Below, one piece after another: positions 31,124-42,900 of a stretch of DNA of 64,000 nucleotides (positions are counted from its first letter, which is position 1; each line of letters opens with the position of its first letter). The DNA comes from Haematococcus lacustris (Eukaryota > Chlorophyta > Chlorophyceae > Chlamydomonadales > Haematococcaceae). A model generated the notes under the pieces. It searched no databases. It saw only the letters and a program-made list of their open reading frames with translations, and was not told where the DNA came from. The stretch spans positions 2,486,347 to 2,550,346 of the forward strand of contig JASKMD010000010.1 in the NCBI GenBank assembly GCA_030144725.1. The letters run 5' to 3'. Made by a program: the position numbers and the translations under genes.

Positions 31124-33802
31124 TCAAGCGCTACGCACTGCCACCCAACGTGGCTGTGACACATGCCTGATACCCTGTGGCCTGCTGCCAGTAGAAACAG
31201 GATTGCAGACGCTGCGCCTGGTGTGCTGAAGCGATACTGTGGCATTGGTGACCACACCACGTGCTTGCTTTGGCTGTGTTGAGGAGTACTGAGCTGCCAG
31301 GGCCAGGTCTTCAGCTTGCGGTGGCCATGAGTTACAGCTGTCGCCTTGTGCGTGGCTGGCAGCGCATGGCAACACTGGCAGTATGCCGGCCTGCAGCATG
31401 ACCTGCTTGCAAGCTGCTCGCTCGCTCTCATTGTCAACCCAGCCATCTGCCATCAACACGGCCTGCACTGGTTTGCGGGTCCTTGGTGATAACACTGTTG
31501 GGGTGGTGGCCAGCTGTTCGGTGTTGGGCGCATTGTTGTCGACAATGTACCTGTGAGCAGGACATACGGCATGTGTGTTGGCCAGGAGCACACACTCGCG
31601 TGAAGCACCTGATTGCACATGACATTGACTTACTCATAGTTCCTCAGCTTGAATAGGAGCCCGTTCACGTACTTCATGTTGATTATTGGCTTGCGCTCCA
31701 CCAGCACTACCGCTGTTTCAGACACCGCCATACCATCAATCTCAACCTGTCCTTCTGTTTTGCCGTCCTGCTTCAGCGTGATCTTCTTGTAGCAGAATGG
31801 CCTAACGCCTGCAGCCGCAGTTGAATGGCATGAGCATTGGCTATGGTGCTGTGCACATGTATCCATCCATGCAGCTGCCAGCAAAATGCCACACCTTTGT
31901 GCCCAGTCTGGATCAGGTGCTGCACAGCCCACTCGCGGCTGCGGGTCTCGTCAGCCCTGATGCGCCCACGCTGCCACCCTGCATGCTCAGTGGCCTGCAG
32001 CAAAACATTGAAGTATCCTTCATTGCCACTTGATTCTATTCAATATACATCGTGTGTTGCTGCTGTGCGTAGTGCCATGTTCACCTACCATGTTCTCCAC
32101 GTCAGACACGCGCTCAGCCAGTTTGCCAAGAGGTGTGCGTTCCGCATTCGCCACAACAGCCAGCTGCATGCCGTCTGCCAGCTCAACTTCATCTACGTCC
32201 TGTGCATATTTGTACTCCGGACCCAACAGCTTCAGCGGCATGCTGTCCACAATTGCCACCGTGTCATCCCCTATGGCGCGCAGCTTGGCAGCCAGCTGCT
32301 TGCGAGTGGTGAGCTTTAAGTTGCGCTGCAGATAGCCATCACGACCCCATGGTGTGTACAAGGTGATGTCTCTATACAGCTTGTTTTCTGCAGCAGCAAA
32401 TGCATGCCATGGATGGGCTGGCTGGCTGTCACAATCAAGTTTCACTCGTGACACATGACCCCATCCAGGCACCAGACAGCATGCAGGCACCTCACCAGTC
32501 ACACTGTTCTCCATCTCAATAAAACCACCTGCATGCATGCACACAGGAGCCACAGCACTGTGGTTGCAATGCACAGCACCATGCCTATGGCCCACACCAT
32601 GCAGTAGTAATAGTGCATACAACACCATCACTGTACCTCGCTGCTGCAGCTCATGTAACTCCTTTTGAACCAATGCTGCTTCTTTCTGCTGCAATGCAGC
32701 CTTCTGCTGCTGCAATGCTGCTTCTTGCTGCTGCAATGCTGCTTCTTTCTGCTGCAATGCAGCCTCCTTTTGTTGCAGAGCCAAGACTCGTTGTTGCATC
32801 CATTCCCGGTCCTTGTGGTCCCTTGGTGTGCTGTCAAGTTCACTAAGTAACCGCTGTAGTTCTGCGGAGGTTAGGCTCAGGTCACGCTGCACATTATCCA
32901 TGGTCGCGGTTACTTCTACTTCTACACCACTTCAGTAATCGTGACGCATGTAGACATTGTACGGTTCCAGAGGCCTCCAGAACCACAAAACCGCGTGCGG
33001 ACATTTCATTGTCACACAACCCAAACGAAACATCGTGACACATTATCATCAGTGTGCTGAGCTGCTTGCGCCATCTGTGGCACAGGGGCACCAGCTTGCC
33101 TGGTGAGTAGATGCTCCTGATGCATGGCAGCTCTTCCACCACGGTCACCGCCAGTCCCTGGCTCTGAGTCTCATTTTCTGTGACCAGATCTGCTGCTGTA
33201 ACACACGCTCTAGACATCTGACTCTGCAGCTGAACGAGAGCACTAGTTTGGAAACATAATCACTGTGCTCATTGCCCAGTGCCTCCATCGGCCGTCCACC
33301 ATACGTATGACCAGCTGGCAGGGTGACGGCAGGCCATATTGCCAAGGGTATGCAACCTTCAGGTCCACTTTGATTGCATATGATCGAAGCAATGATATAG
33401 GCTTGTTTATGCACGCACTTGGAATTTGCCCAAGTATGTGGCTACGACGACGTGTGGTGCTGTGGAGCTATGTTGGCCACTGTTCAGCGCACATGCATGT
33501 AAAAGGCAAGTACACAAATGCAAGTGGACATATTCCATGTTACTTGTCCCCAATTGCTATGTACCTTTCGTCAGCACGAAGATCTTATACTTGCGCAACT
33601 TCACCAGCTCCTCTTGCAGCATGATCACTTTCTTGCGCATCTGTCCCAGCTCGACCGATACTTCAGCTGGTCGCACGCTTGCAGGATAGGACCGCTCTTT
33701 ATTCTCAATCTTCTCTTCCAACTGCTTTATTTTCGCCTCGACTTCCGAAATCTTTGCCCTGGCTGCTCTGGCGCGGACATCCTGGACCACCAATGGGAGC
33801 AT
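31124..33802 (-). CDS. Coiled-coil protein with PD-(D/E)XK-like motif, copy B
   Basis: No family name is recognised. Minus-strand exons I can support: 33565-33802 (coiled coil, EAKIKQLEEKIENKERSY, donor GTACAT); a segment near 33217-32930 (SQMSRACVTAADLVTENE); a main exon 32089-32901 from ATG at 32901, with heptad-like EAALQQK repeats and later KLAERVSDVENM; 31895-31994 (ATEHAGWQRGRIRADETRSR); 31634-31808. The last two join in phase to give THKGVRPFCYKKITLKQDGK and EIDGMAVSETAVVLVERKP. The spacing of EID and ERK around a hydrophobic strand resembles a PD-(D/E)XK nuclease core; that is inference. The 3' open region 31124-31608 includes ADGWVDNESERAACKQVM, but its splice phase is unresolved. 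Whether the first two segments belong to this gene or to a close upstream neighbour is also unclear. Confidence 0.5.
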
Positions 33803-34323
33803 GCATAGCTCATGAGCAGAGCGTACGGAGAGAGTAGAGAGAGAAGCGAGAGACAGGGGAAAGGGTTTCTATTCGCATTATAAGCTTACATACCGTCTTT
33901 GCCGTTTCAACATAACCTGGTGTACTCAGATGGCCTGTGGTGGCAAGTACCATCGTTCATCTGACTACACCCATGTGACTGCACTCATGTTAGGGAAGGG
34001 GGTGTCACCTCTTTAATGATGAGTGGCAGCTGTCTGCATCTGACAGCCAACACTGCATCCAGGTCTATGCTGCTCTGCCTGCCCCAGCCAAGCCAGGTCT
34101 CCAACGTGCAGTGTCCTTTGCACTGCCTGTGCCTGTGCCAACTCCCATGTCTGCGGCTATACTGTAAGCCCTGATTTGGCTACTAATGGTGGAAAACCCT
34201 GTTGTGGAGTATATTGGCTGACTGTTGCTCATTGGCACAGCTACAGCACCTTGTTTTACCCTCAGCTGATGCACCCCAACCCGCCACACCTGCTGCCATG
34301 CCTGCTGCTCTCCCCCCAGGCTG

Positions 34324-34485
34324 ATGTACCCCAGCCAGCTCACAGGCCGCAAGGCGCCAACCCCTATAGCAGCTGCAGTGCCGCAAGGCATCCCTGCAAC
34401 CAGCCCATCTCAGGACGTCAAGGCCCAGCTGCCGCTGGTGCAGAGCCCGTTGCCGCTGCGGGCAGTGCTGCACATCGCTTTGCAG
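34324..34485 (+). pseudogene. Relic kinase exon, copy B
   Basis: Same as 9423-9584: [20 protein letters not shown] followed by a possible exon end. It is isolated from other kinase exons and lies upstream of the kinase gene on the same strand. Confidence 0.55.
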
Positions 34486-34865
34486 GCCAGTGAACTCGGC
34501 CGCATCACTGGGCTGAGCTATGGAAGCGGGCTGGCTCCTGATGCTGCTCAAGGGGTTGGGTTCAAAGCTAACCGGGACAGAGTAGGTAGAGTGGTTGTTG
34601 TTGTTGTCGTTGTGTTGCTGATGTCAAGAATGGTATAAGGTGGCACATATTGCGCTGAGCTGAGAAAGTAGAGCGCATCAGGGGTGTTGACCTGGCTCTT
34701 GCTCGTAATGGTGGAGTATGGAGCATAGGTCGTCCAGGCGCCTAGCCAACAACAGCAATGGCTCCAATGGTGCTTGGCACATATGCTCAATGGAGCTGCT
34801 CAGGATCCGACTGCATGGGTTCCGAACGAAATTGCATGTAATTCTGCATCACTGATAGGGATACA

Positions 34866-37800
34866 GGTCACCCCCGCCATTGGCCCCGCAATTCACTTTT
34901 TGGCACCGTCTTTGATCCGCTGCATGTAATTCATCAGCCTGCTTCAAGAGCTTCAAGTCATCAGCCTGCTTCAAGAGCAGGGCATCATTGAGCAACCAGC
35001 AGACTCGCACATCTTAGGTGCCATGGTTCTAGCCCGCATGAAGACCCTGAACCAGACCGGTACTTGCGGCAAGGCTGGAGGGCAGCGCCTGGCTGACCTG
35101 CAGGCAAAAGCCAACCTAGCGCGCTTGGTGCCCCCAGAGGTGAAGGAGCAGCGTCGTGTCACAGCGTTTGCTAAAGCCTCCGGTATGGACAGAGCGGCTG
35201 TTGCACAAGCAGCTAGCGAGAACGCTACAGCACTCACAACAGACCCCACCGGTCGCCTGTTGTACTTCACTGAGCGCTTGGACCAACGCGGCAACCCAGG
35301 GATCAGCCAGGCGCAGTTTGATGGGGTACGCCAGGCTTGGCATGACTACACTAAGCCATCTCCTTCCGTGAAGGACCTGTGCCAGTTCTCTGAGCGCATT
35401 GTGGCCGGGTGCGTTGCTCAGCTTGGCATGCATGGAGTAGGCAGATAGGGTAGTGGGGTAGCAATGGGCATGCATGCATGGGGTAGGCAGATTGGTAGTG
35501 GGGGTAGGCATGGGGTAGGCAGAGGGGTAGTGGGGTAGGCATGGGGCATGGGGACAATTGCTCAGCATGTGACGACTTGTCATGCATATCATGCTTGCAC
35601 AGAAGCCAGAAGAGGACTCTTGTCACGGAGACAAAGCGATACTATGACAGCTCAGAGGAGGAGATATGGCGGCAGTATTTTGAGAACTTTACTCCTTGTC
35701 GTGAAGCACGGGGGCCAGTGGCGCTGAGTCTGTTTGGGGAACTTAAGCCTCGATGGGTCAAGAAGCTCACTGAGGCTCAGAGGCAAGTGTGCGTGTGCCG
35801 GACTTGCTGCAACATCAATTTCCTCCTCAAAGCCCTGGCCAAACACAAGAGCCTCTTGCAACTGCCTAGCCCCCCAGAGCCCCCAGAGCCCCGCCCCCAG
35901 CCCCACCCCCAGCCCCAGCCCCAGCACCAGCCATTGATTGATGACGGTGATGAGGACATTCACTCACCATTCTCAGATCCTAATCACGAGTTTGAGCACG
36001 GGGCAGCTGCATTCAGCCACCAGACCACCACCTCCCAGATCCCCACTCTCAGTGCCAGTGTTGTACGTGCCATGTGCATGTGCCCATGTGACGCTGGTGT
36101 GCATCACATAGAGTGCATGCGTCGGTCTTGCTCAATGTGCAAAAGCAAGCAGTTGCATCTAAAGCCGGGTGTGGATGGGTCCACCATGTTGCTAGTGAAA
36201 CAATATGCCCCCAAACAACAAGAGAAGGGTCCACAAAAGGTGGAGTTAGTGTACCTTGAGCACAATGTGCATGAGGCATTGGCTTTGCTGAATCAGCAGT
36301 TGCCAGAGTACATATGGCACCATCATATAGCACACCACCAGCTTGCCACATTTAGGGCGCACCAGACAGTTGTACACAGCAGTCACCCTGGCAGGGTTGT
36401 CATATCCTGTGACTGGTCAGAACGCTTCACTGTGCAGCGGCCACAAGAGATTCAATCAGAGCACTGGTGCCCACACACTGTGGGCATCCTTGTAGCATGT
36501 GTGTATTTCAAGACTGCCAGTGGTGCCTACAGGGAAGAGACGGTCTATGTCTTGACAGATGGCAATGATCAGAGCGCACCAGCCACACAAGCAGCATTGT
36601 ATCAGGTGATTGCCCACTTAAAGCATAACGGTGACATGGACTTGCAGGAGTTGTTCATGTGGTCTGATGGTTGTGCTGGGCAGTTCAAAGGTACCCCAAC
36701 ATTGCAACAGCACCGTCGCATGGCACTGAACTTGTCTGTGCCATTGTGGTGGTCGTATGGTGCCACCTCCCACTTCAAGGGCAGGCATGACTCAGAGGGT
36801 GGAGTCTTAAAGCACAAGCTCAGGGATATGGTCCTGGCAGATCATGATGGCTTGGCCACGTGCAGGGCTCAACAGCTGACAGCTGCTTACAATAGTAAGC
36901 ACACAGAGCCTGCATCCCAAGTTGGTGCGTGCAAGTCCCACCGGGACAGGGCAAAAGTGATGAGGAGGGAGTGCTTGGTGTTGGATGAGGGGTTGGTGAA
37001 GGAGTGCTACAAGCAAGATGAGGATGCTGACAGCTTCAAGAGTACAGTACAAGGGTCTCGTGCACAACACAGCATGTATTTTCCTGCTAATACAGAGGGT
37101 GAGCTCATGTGGTCAATGACGGCATGTGCTTGTGGTGCACGCATGAGCAACCCCCCGCAGCCGTGTGGTGCACAATGCCGTGGTTCGATGCCTCTTGAGC
37201 CAATGCCCATGCTGCTAGACAAGGAAGCTGCTAGGCAAGCTGCTTTGAACGCAGAGTGTATTAGGCTCATGCTCTTGGACACCCCTGGCATGCCTCCATT
37301 TGATACACTAAACAAGGACTTGCTGAAAGCGTGGTGCAAGCACAATAACATCAGAGGGGTTTCAAGTAAATCAAAGAATGAGTTGCGAGACATGTGCCTG
37401 CTGAAGTTGAGGGAGAAGGTTGAGGCAACACGGCACATGTAACACTGAAAGCCAGAGCCATCCCGAGTCATCCCGAGAACAAAGTGCCAAGAGATGATGT
37501 AGTGCTGTCATGATGCAGCTTGTATTTGCATAGAGTCATGCCGCGACGTAAATAAGGTAAGGGGTGCCAGCTGGCTGACTTGTGCGCATAGTCACAAATT
37601 ATATGCTCCATGCACTGAGATGCAAGCAGGCGTACTGCACTTGTGCCGTTGGCTTACGGCGTGCGTAGAAGGATTGCCAGCCTCGCCTTATGATATGCGT
37701 GAGTCTTTCAGGAGCGGAAGGCACAGGTCAGGTTTGGGCGGGCGCCGATCTGAGCTAGTGTTTTACGGCTGGTGGGTGTCGCATACGCCTGTTACACCCG

Positions 37801-37885
37801 GCTGCGTCAAAACTTTGTCACGAGCTACACGGAGATTCGCGCCCCAGACCGTCTCACATTTGCGGGGCCAATGGCGGGGGTGACC
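34866..37885 (+). mobile_element. DDE transposon, 3020 bp, TIRs and 4-bp target duplication
   Basis: The ends are inverted: GGTCACCCCCGCCATTGG at 34866 and its complement ending at 37885; agreement continues through GCCCCGCAA. The element is flanked by TACA at 34862-34865 and 37886-37889. Copy A has the empty site gggatacagcatgg (about 9959-9972), which proves the insertion boundaries. It contains one two-exon transposase gene on the plus strand. A 4-bp duplication is known for Sola elements, so Sola-like is a candidate class, but I did not confirm it. Confidence 0.93.
35023..37442 (+). CDS. DDE-type transposase with zinc clusters and SAP-like C-terminus
   Basis: Two exons, 35023-35408 and 35603-37442, joined by a GT-AG intron; the join is in phase (ERIVAG then SQKRTLVTETKRYY) and gives about 741 residues without a stop. 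The start is the first ATG in an open stretch; the second Met (35038) is possible. In order: an N-terminal helical region; a Cys cluster CVCRTCCNINFL; a Pro/Gln linker; a zinc-like cluster CMCPCDAGVHHIECM...CSMCK; then acidic motifs in the expected order for an RNase H fold: VISCDWSERF, FMWSDGCAGQFKG, and HFKGRHDSEGGVLKHK. Near the C-terminus are CACGARMS...PCGAQC and a SAP-like helix pair LLKAWCKHNNIRGVSSKSKN. It would cut and paste the surrounding element. The exact superfamily is uncertain (Sola-like by target-site length). It looks intact. Confidence 0.8.
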
Positions 37886-38188
37886 TACAGCATGGTTGAT
37901 TTATTCGTTCAGATATATCTACTGTCATACAGGTAGTACAGAGCTGCGGAGCGGACGTGCAGGCCTGGCGGGTCCAATGGCCGGGGTGACCCCTGCCGAG
38001 GCGTCAGGCTCTCCTCATGCATGGCCTTCCTCAACTCCCGCACTGCTCCCAAGTAGGCTGTAAAGCATTACCAGCTCTACACCTTCTCATCGTAGTTCTC
38101 AAAACCTAAATAATATATGGTTTGAGGTCATGTGCGGGAATGCGCACAACAGTGTGGAGCTACCACCATCGGCACCTGTCTTGATGCC

Positions 38189-39904
38189 ATGCGATGGCGC
38201 TTCGTGCTAGTGCTCTGTGCTTGCTGGTGTTGCGTTAGAGCGCATGCCCTGCAACAAACTGTGTATACGTGCGTGCAATTCATTCAGGCTTTAGGCAACC
38301 ACAGCACGACATTACTTTTAGTCGAGAACGACCTCGACTGCGGTGCGGACGGAGTAAACGCAACTCTTGCCGCGCACGCGGGCTTTCTTATATCACGGAA
38401 TGTTACAGTCCAAAGCAGCGGTGTGGGGCCTGGACTCCTACAGCATGCCTTCTACCCGGCAATTATATGGCGGTACCAAACAGCGGACTTCAGGCAAGAT
38501 CAATCCAATCCTTAGGGCCATCAGGGATCAGGGACACAAGTGCAGTGCATGGATGTCAATGGTATCACTGACAGTGACAGACCAGCCGCAGTCAGAGACG
38601 GCTGCTACAGACATGTTGTTCCATGTGAATTGAGCAATGTTTGTCTGCTATAGCTATCATCAGACTGTGCCCGCTTAAAATGGCTTTATGTTGTCGTGTT
38701 CATGCACTCAGGCTGGCGGCTGGTACGACCCTGACATTTTATGGCCTGCTCATCAAGAACAGCAGAAACCTATGTCCTGACCTGGTGCAACAGTCGCCAT
38801 ATGGAACCATCGTTATGTCCAACTGCATCAAGCACAACTGTAAGTGCCAGCAGCAGCAGCGACACTTTTGTGTGTAGCATGCCAAGTGTAGAGCCGGACG
38901 GACCTCAGCGGAGACCTTAGCGGAGAGGGCACAATTAACCCGCAGTTAACCCGCAACTACATACCCGCGACCAGCAGTGTACATAAAGCACGAGTACATA
39001 AAGCAGCGGCTTCTCTCCTGGTGTTGGTTTGCAGTGGCAGATTGGCTGACAGCGCATGCAGCCTGACGCTCCACCACTGACCTGAGTGGCATCATCACTA
39101 GTGTGCATCAAAGCCTCTGCTTGACTGGCAGCAACCAGGTTGCACGCCACCCAGCTCGTCCTTCACCACTATCATACAGTGTGCCCGTATCTACGACTCT
39201 GCATCCATATCCAAACTAGGTTACTCCTCTTTCTTAATGCACGCCCAACTGCATCTTCCCTTGTCTCTTTCATATTATGACTGCCATGTGCTTAGAACTG
39301 AAAGGTCTGTGTTCACTTCTATTACAGTGTTTCCTTCACAGTACTAGCCTCCGGCCACACCTGCCTTCACACCTATTACCAACCATGCTCTATTAGCATA
39401 CAGCGAATGCAGAGCGACATGGTGACTGTCATTGTGAAAGTCACCGCCACACCATCTTGTCAAATGCTTGTCACAGCATAAGCCAGCACACTGCCACAGG
39501 GCCACTGAATGACTGACGAAGGCAGTAATGACTAACCCTACATGCTGGGACCCTTGCCACTGCCACCACTACGAGTCAGGTCCAGCCCTGGTCACCAGCT
39601 GTGCACCCTCCCTGGCCACTGCTGCCACACACGCAGATGCGGGCGTCCCGCCCAGCGCGGCCAACTCCCTGACCACCCAGCCACGGCCGCCCTGGGCCCC
39701 GCGAGCCAGCAACAGCGTGGCCCTGCTGCCATTGGGGGCCTGCCGGCGAGGGCCCCCTCCCGCTTTGTGCTGGGCCGCAGCATATGAAATGGTCGATCTG
39801 GTGACCGAGGTGGTGGTCCCAGGCGGTGCAGCAGCAGTGAGGGTGGGTGGGTGGGGGGTGGGCTGGGGACTATGTCACAGGTGATGGAGGGGGCTGGACC
39901 TTAA

Positions 39905-39988
<84 letters not shown>

Positions 39989-42900
39989 CCCGCCCATCCC
40001 ACCCTGCCTGCCTGACTCCCTACTCCTGCTTGATTGTGCAGCTACAAGTCATGCGGACAACACTTGTAATGGAGGAGCCCATCAGCAGCACCTGCCTGGC
40101 CCAGATCTACGCCCGCAACACCAGCTGTGTGGACTCTCTCAGCTCCAGCCTACAGGCGCAGGAAGCTCGCAGCCCCAAGGGATGGCTGGACCAAGCACTG
40201 GACACCAGCCGGCAGGTGAGATGACACATGAGGTCAGCAGCAGGAACAGCAGCAGGAGCAGCAAAGGCAGCGGCAGGAGTAGTAGACCTATCCCACTCCA
40301 TCACGGGGGAACCCAGCAAAGAACTATATTTCAGTTTTTTACGGGGATGAAGACATGCGCACCTCACTACCAGCAGCCGGTCAGCACTTTTACTATTCTA
40401 CACTAACACAACTCCCTGCATCCGTCCAAAGCAGCCAGCGGCGTCGGGCAAAGCAACCTGCACAAAAGACGCTCCAAGGGACTCTAGCAGGCAACAAATG
40501 AAGACAACTCAGGCAGGAGCAAGTAGGGGCAGCAAGGGCAGCAGCAGCAGTAGGGGGAGCAGTGCCAAAAGATGTGTTTGCCGCTTTCATTGCCAGCTGT
40601 TGTGATTCTGGCTACAAGTGGCTGTAGTAGCTGCTGCAGTGCACCCTGTATGATAGCCATTCTCATGTGCTGTACTTCAGCAGCAGTTGTGTGTCCATGT
40701 GCCGATGCGCCCATGCAGGCACTGTTGGACGCAGGCAGCGACCCATCCGGCCCGCCACCCAGCTCTGAGGGCAAGAATGTTGTGACGGCAGTGGGGGCAG
40801 GTGTAGGAGGTGAGCTGCAATTAGTGGTGATGGCAGTGAGCATGCACTGCAAGCAAGCTTGTGTGAGGCAGGCAGGCAGGCAGGCAGGCACCAGTGTATC
40901 TCACGTTGTGCCCCATCCTCCTTGTGAGCAACCCCTGCAGTTGTGATGTGAGGAGGGTGTGCCGTGATGAAGTGGATGGATGGGTTTCTGCTTGACTCAA
41001 CGAGCAATGTGCTGAGGAGTTAGCAATGACCACATTGATTTTGTGAGCCTATGCCATCATTGTGATGTGATGTCGGGCATTGCATGGAGCTGTGGGGATG
41101 GGGCTGGGCAGGGTGGTACAGCTCCTAGGCTCAACAGGAGGTGCTCTTCCCAGCCCTGGCCCTAGGCGGCGCTTGCGCCATTGTGCTCGTGCCATTTGCT
41201 TGTTCGTCATGGCACAACTTCCTGCTCTGCAAGTCAGTTGTGCATGATCCTACACCAGGCTAGGCGGGCGCTCACCCTGGCCCTCAACTCAGCAGCATCC
41301 TGATATGCTGTGGGACGTTGGTGGCACTCGCCTGACTGCTGCTTAGCATTCACCCACATTGGTGCGCCATCTGGTACATGTGATGTGAAGGGCTTGCCAA
41401 TCGTCATAGCACCACACCCTTGCTGAAGTGAATGCCTCCTCCACCTGGTGAGGCAGCTTGCCCAGGCACTGCATACACCCTACAGCTGCTGGTGTGTGCC
41501 CCACCTGCATGCTGCTGCACAGTGGGCATTGGAGTGCCCCTTCTGGCCTTGGTGGTGCTGTCGGCCTTGAGGAGGAGCTGTGTGCCGCCTCCACTGAGTC
41601 GCCAGCTTCTCAACTGGAAGCAGTGGCTAAACAGGGACAAGTCTGCAAAACTGCAGATATGCCCAACGGCAACTGGCAGCGCCACTGATGGCTACCAGGA
41701 AACTAAACTACCCGTTCAAGGGCGGGACCCCGCGTGCGGACTGCATCCAGCTGGACAACCAATGACAGTCAATTGGCGTCAAGAGCACCCGTTACACGGC
41801 AGTCAGAGACACGAGAGCGCGCATTCAGCGCCCGCCCTAGACCTGGCTCTTGTAGCGGTTCAAAGCTCGTCATCTATAAGCGCCAGCGCCGCTGGTCTCG
41901 GTCGGCACGGCGCGTCTGAGGGCGCCACCAGCGTGAGTCCAAGCTTTCATGCACAAGGCGCAACCGCGAAAATGTTCAAACTGTCAATTCAAGAGTCGGA
42001 TTCGCGGACGGGGTTCACGGGCGACCTGCAGCAACCTTACCTCCTTCATGGACCGTTGTGCGGGAGCAACTTTGGGCAAGGTTTACTGACCTCAGCGCAA
42101 GAGCCGCAGCCCGACAGTAGCCCAGCTCTGCTGGCCGGCGGCGACGAACCTCGCTGCCAAGCAAGCAGCACGGACGACCGACCGTCGAGTTCGCAAGCAC
42201 GGTGTGGTTGTGTGATGGCAGGAGTAATCATCGATTCGTCTGCCAGCCATAGCACTGCTTGGCCGCCCTTCCCATCTCTCACCGCCTGGCATCGCATCGC
42301 CAACCCCCCCTTTCGCGCCCCGAGCCGCTTGCCATCCTCTCTCAACCGCGAGCGGCAAGGCCGTCCTCATCCTCTGTCTGTGCAGGGAGCTCGCGGAGCA
42401 CATTCGTCAAGTTCACAGCTTCGCGGTGCCTGCCGCCCTGACCGAGCTGGTCACGGACGCTCTGCCCATCCACGCCTCCATCAACCTCGCTGTGAATGTG
42501 GAGAGGGATGTCAAGTAGGTGTTCTGGGAGTCACGATGTTTACGGCAATTGCTGACCAGTAGTATTGTTCTAATGCAATATGTTTGTTGTGAGCAAGCGG
42601 GCGTCACCAAGCACATAGCGATACCCTCAAGTTGTGAAGGATCAGAAGCTGAGCCGACTCCCCAGCCCCCGCCAGTGGTGTTGCATGTTGCATTAACAGC
42701 TAATCTGTCACGTAGGGTCAGGTGGTAGGGTCAGCTGGCTCAGCAGCTGAGACCCACCAGCTGTGTCGGGGCACTGTGCTCCTCTGTGGCTGGCCTTGTG
42801 ACTTCATGGGCCCATGGCCTCAGTCTGCTGTGACCTGATGCAAACTACAGCCGTCTGTCACAGGGCTGCTTATTTGCCCTCATAACAGCCCAGGGGGTGC

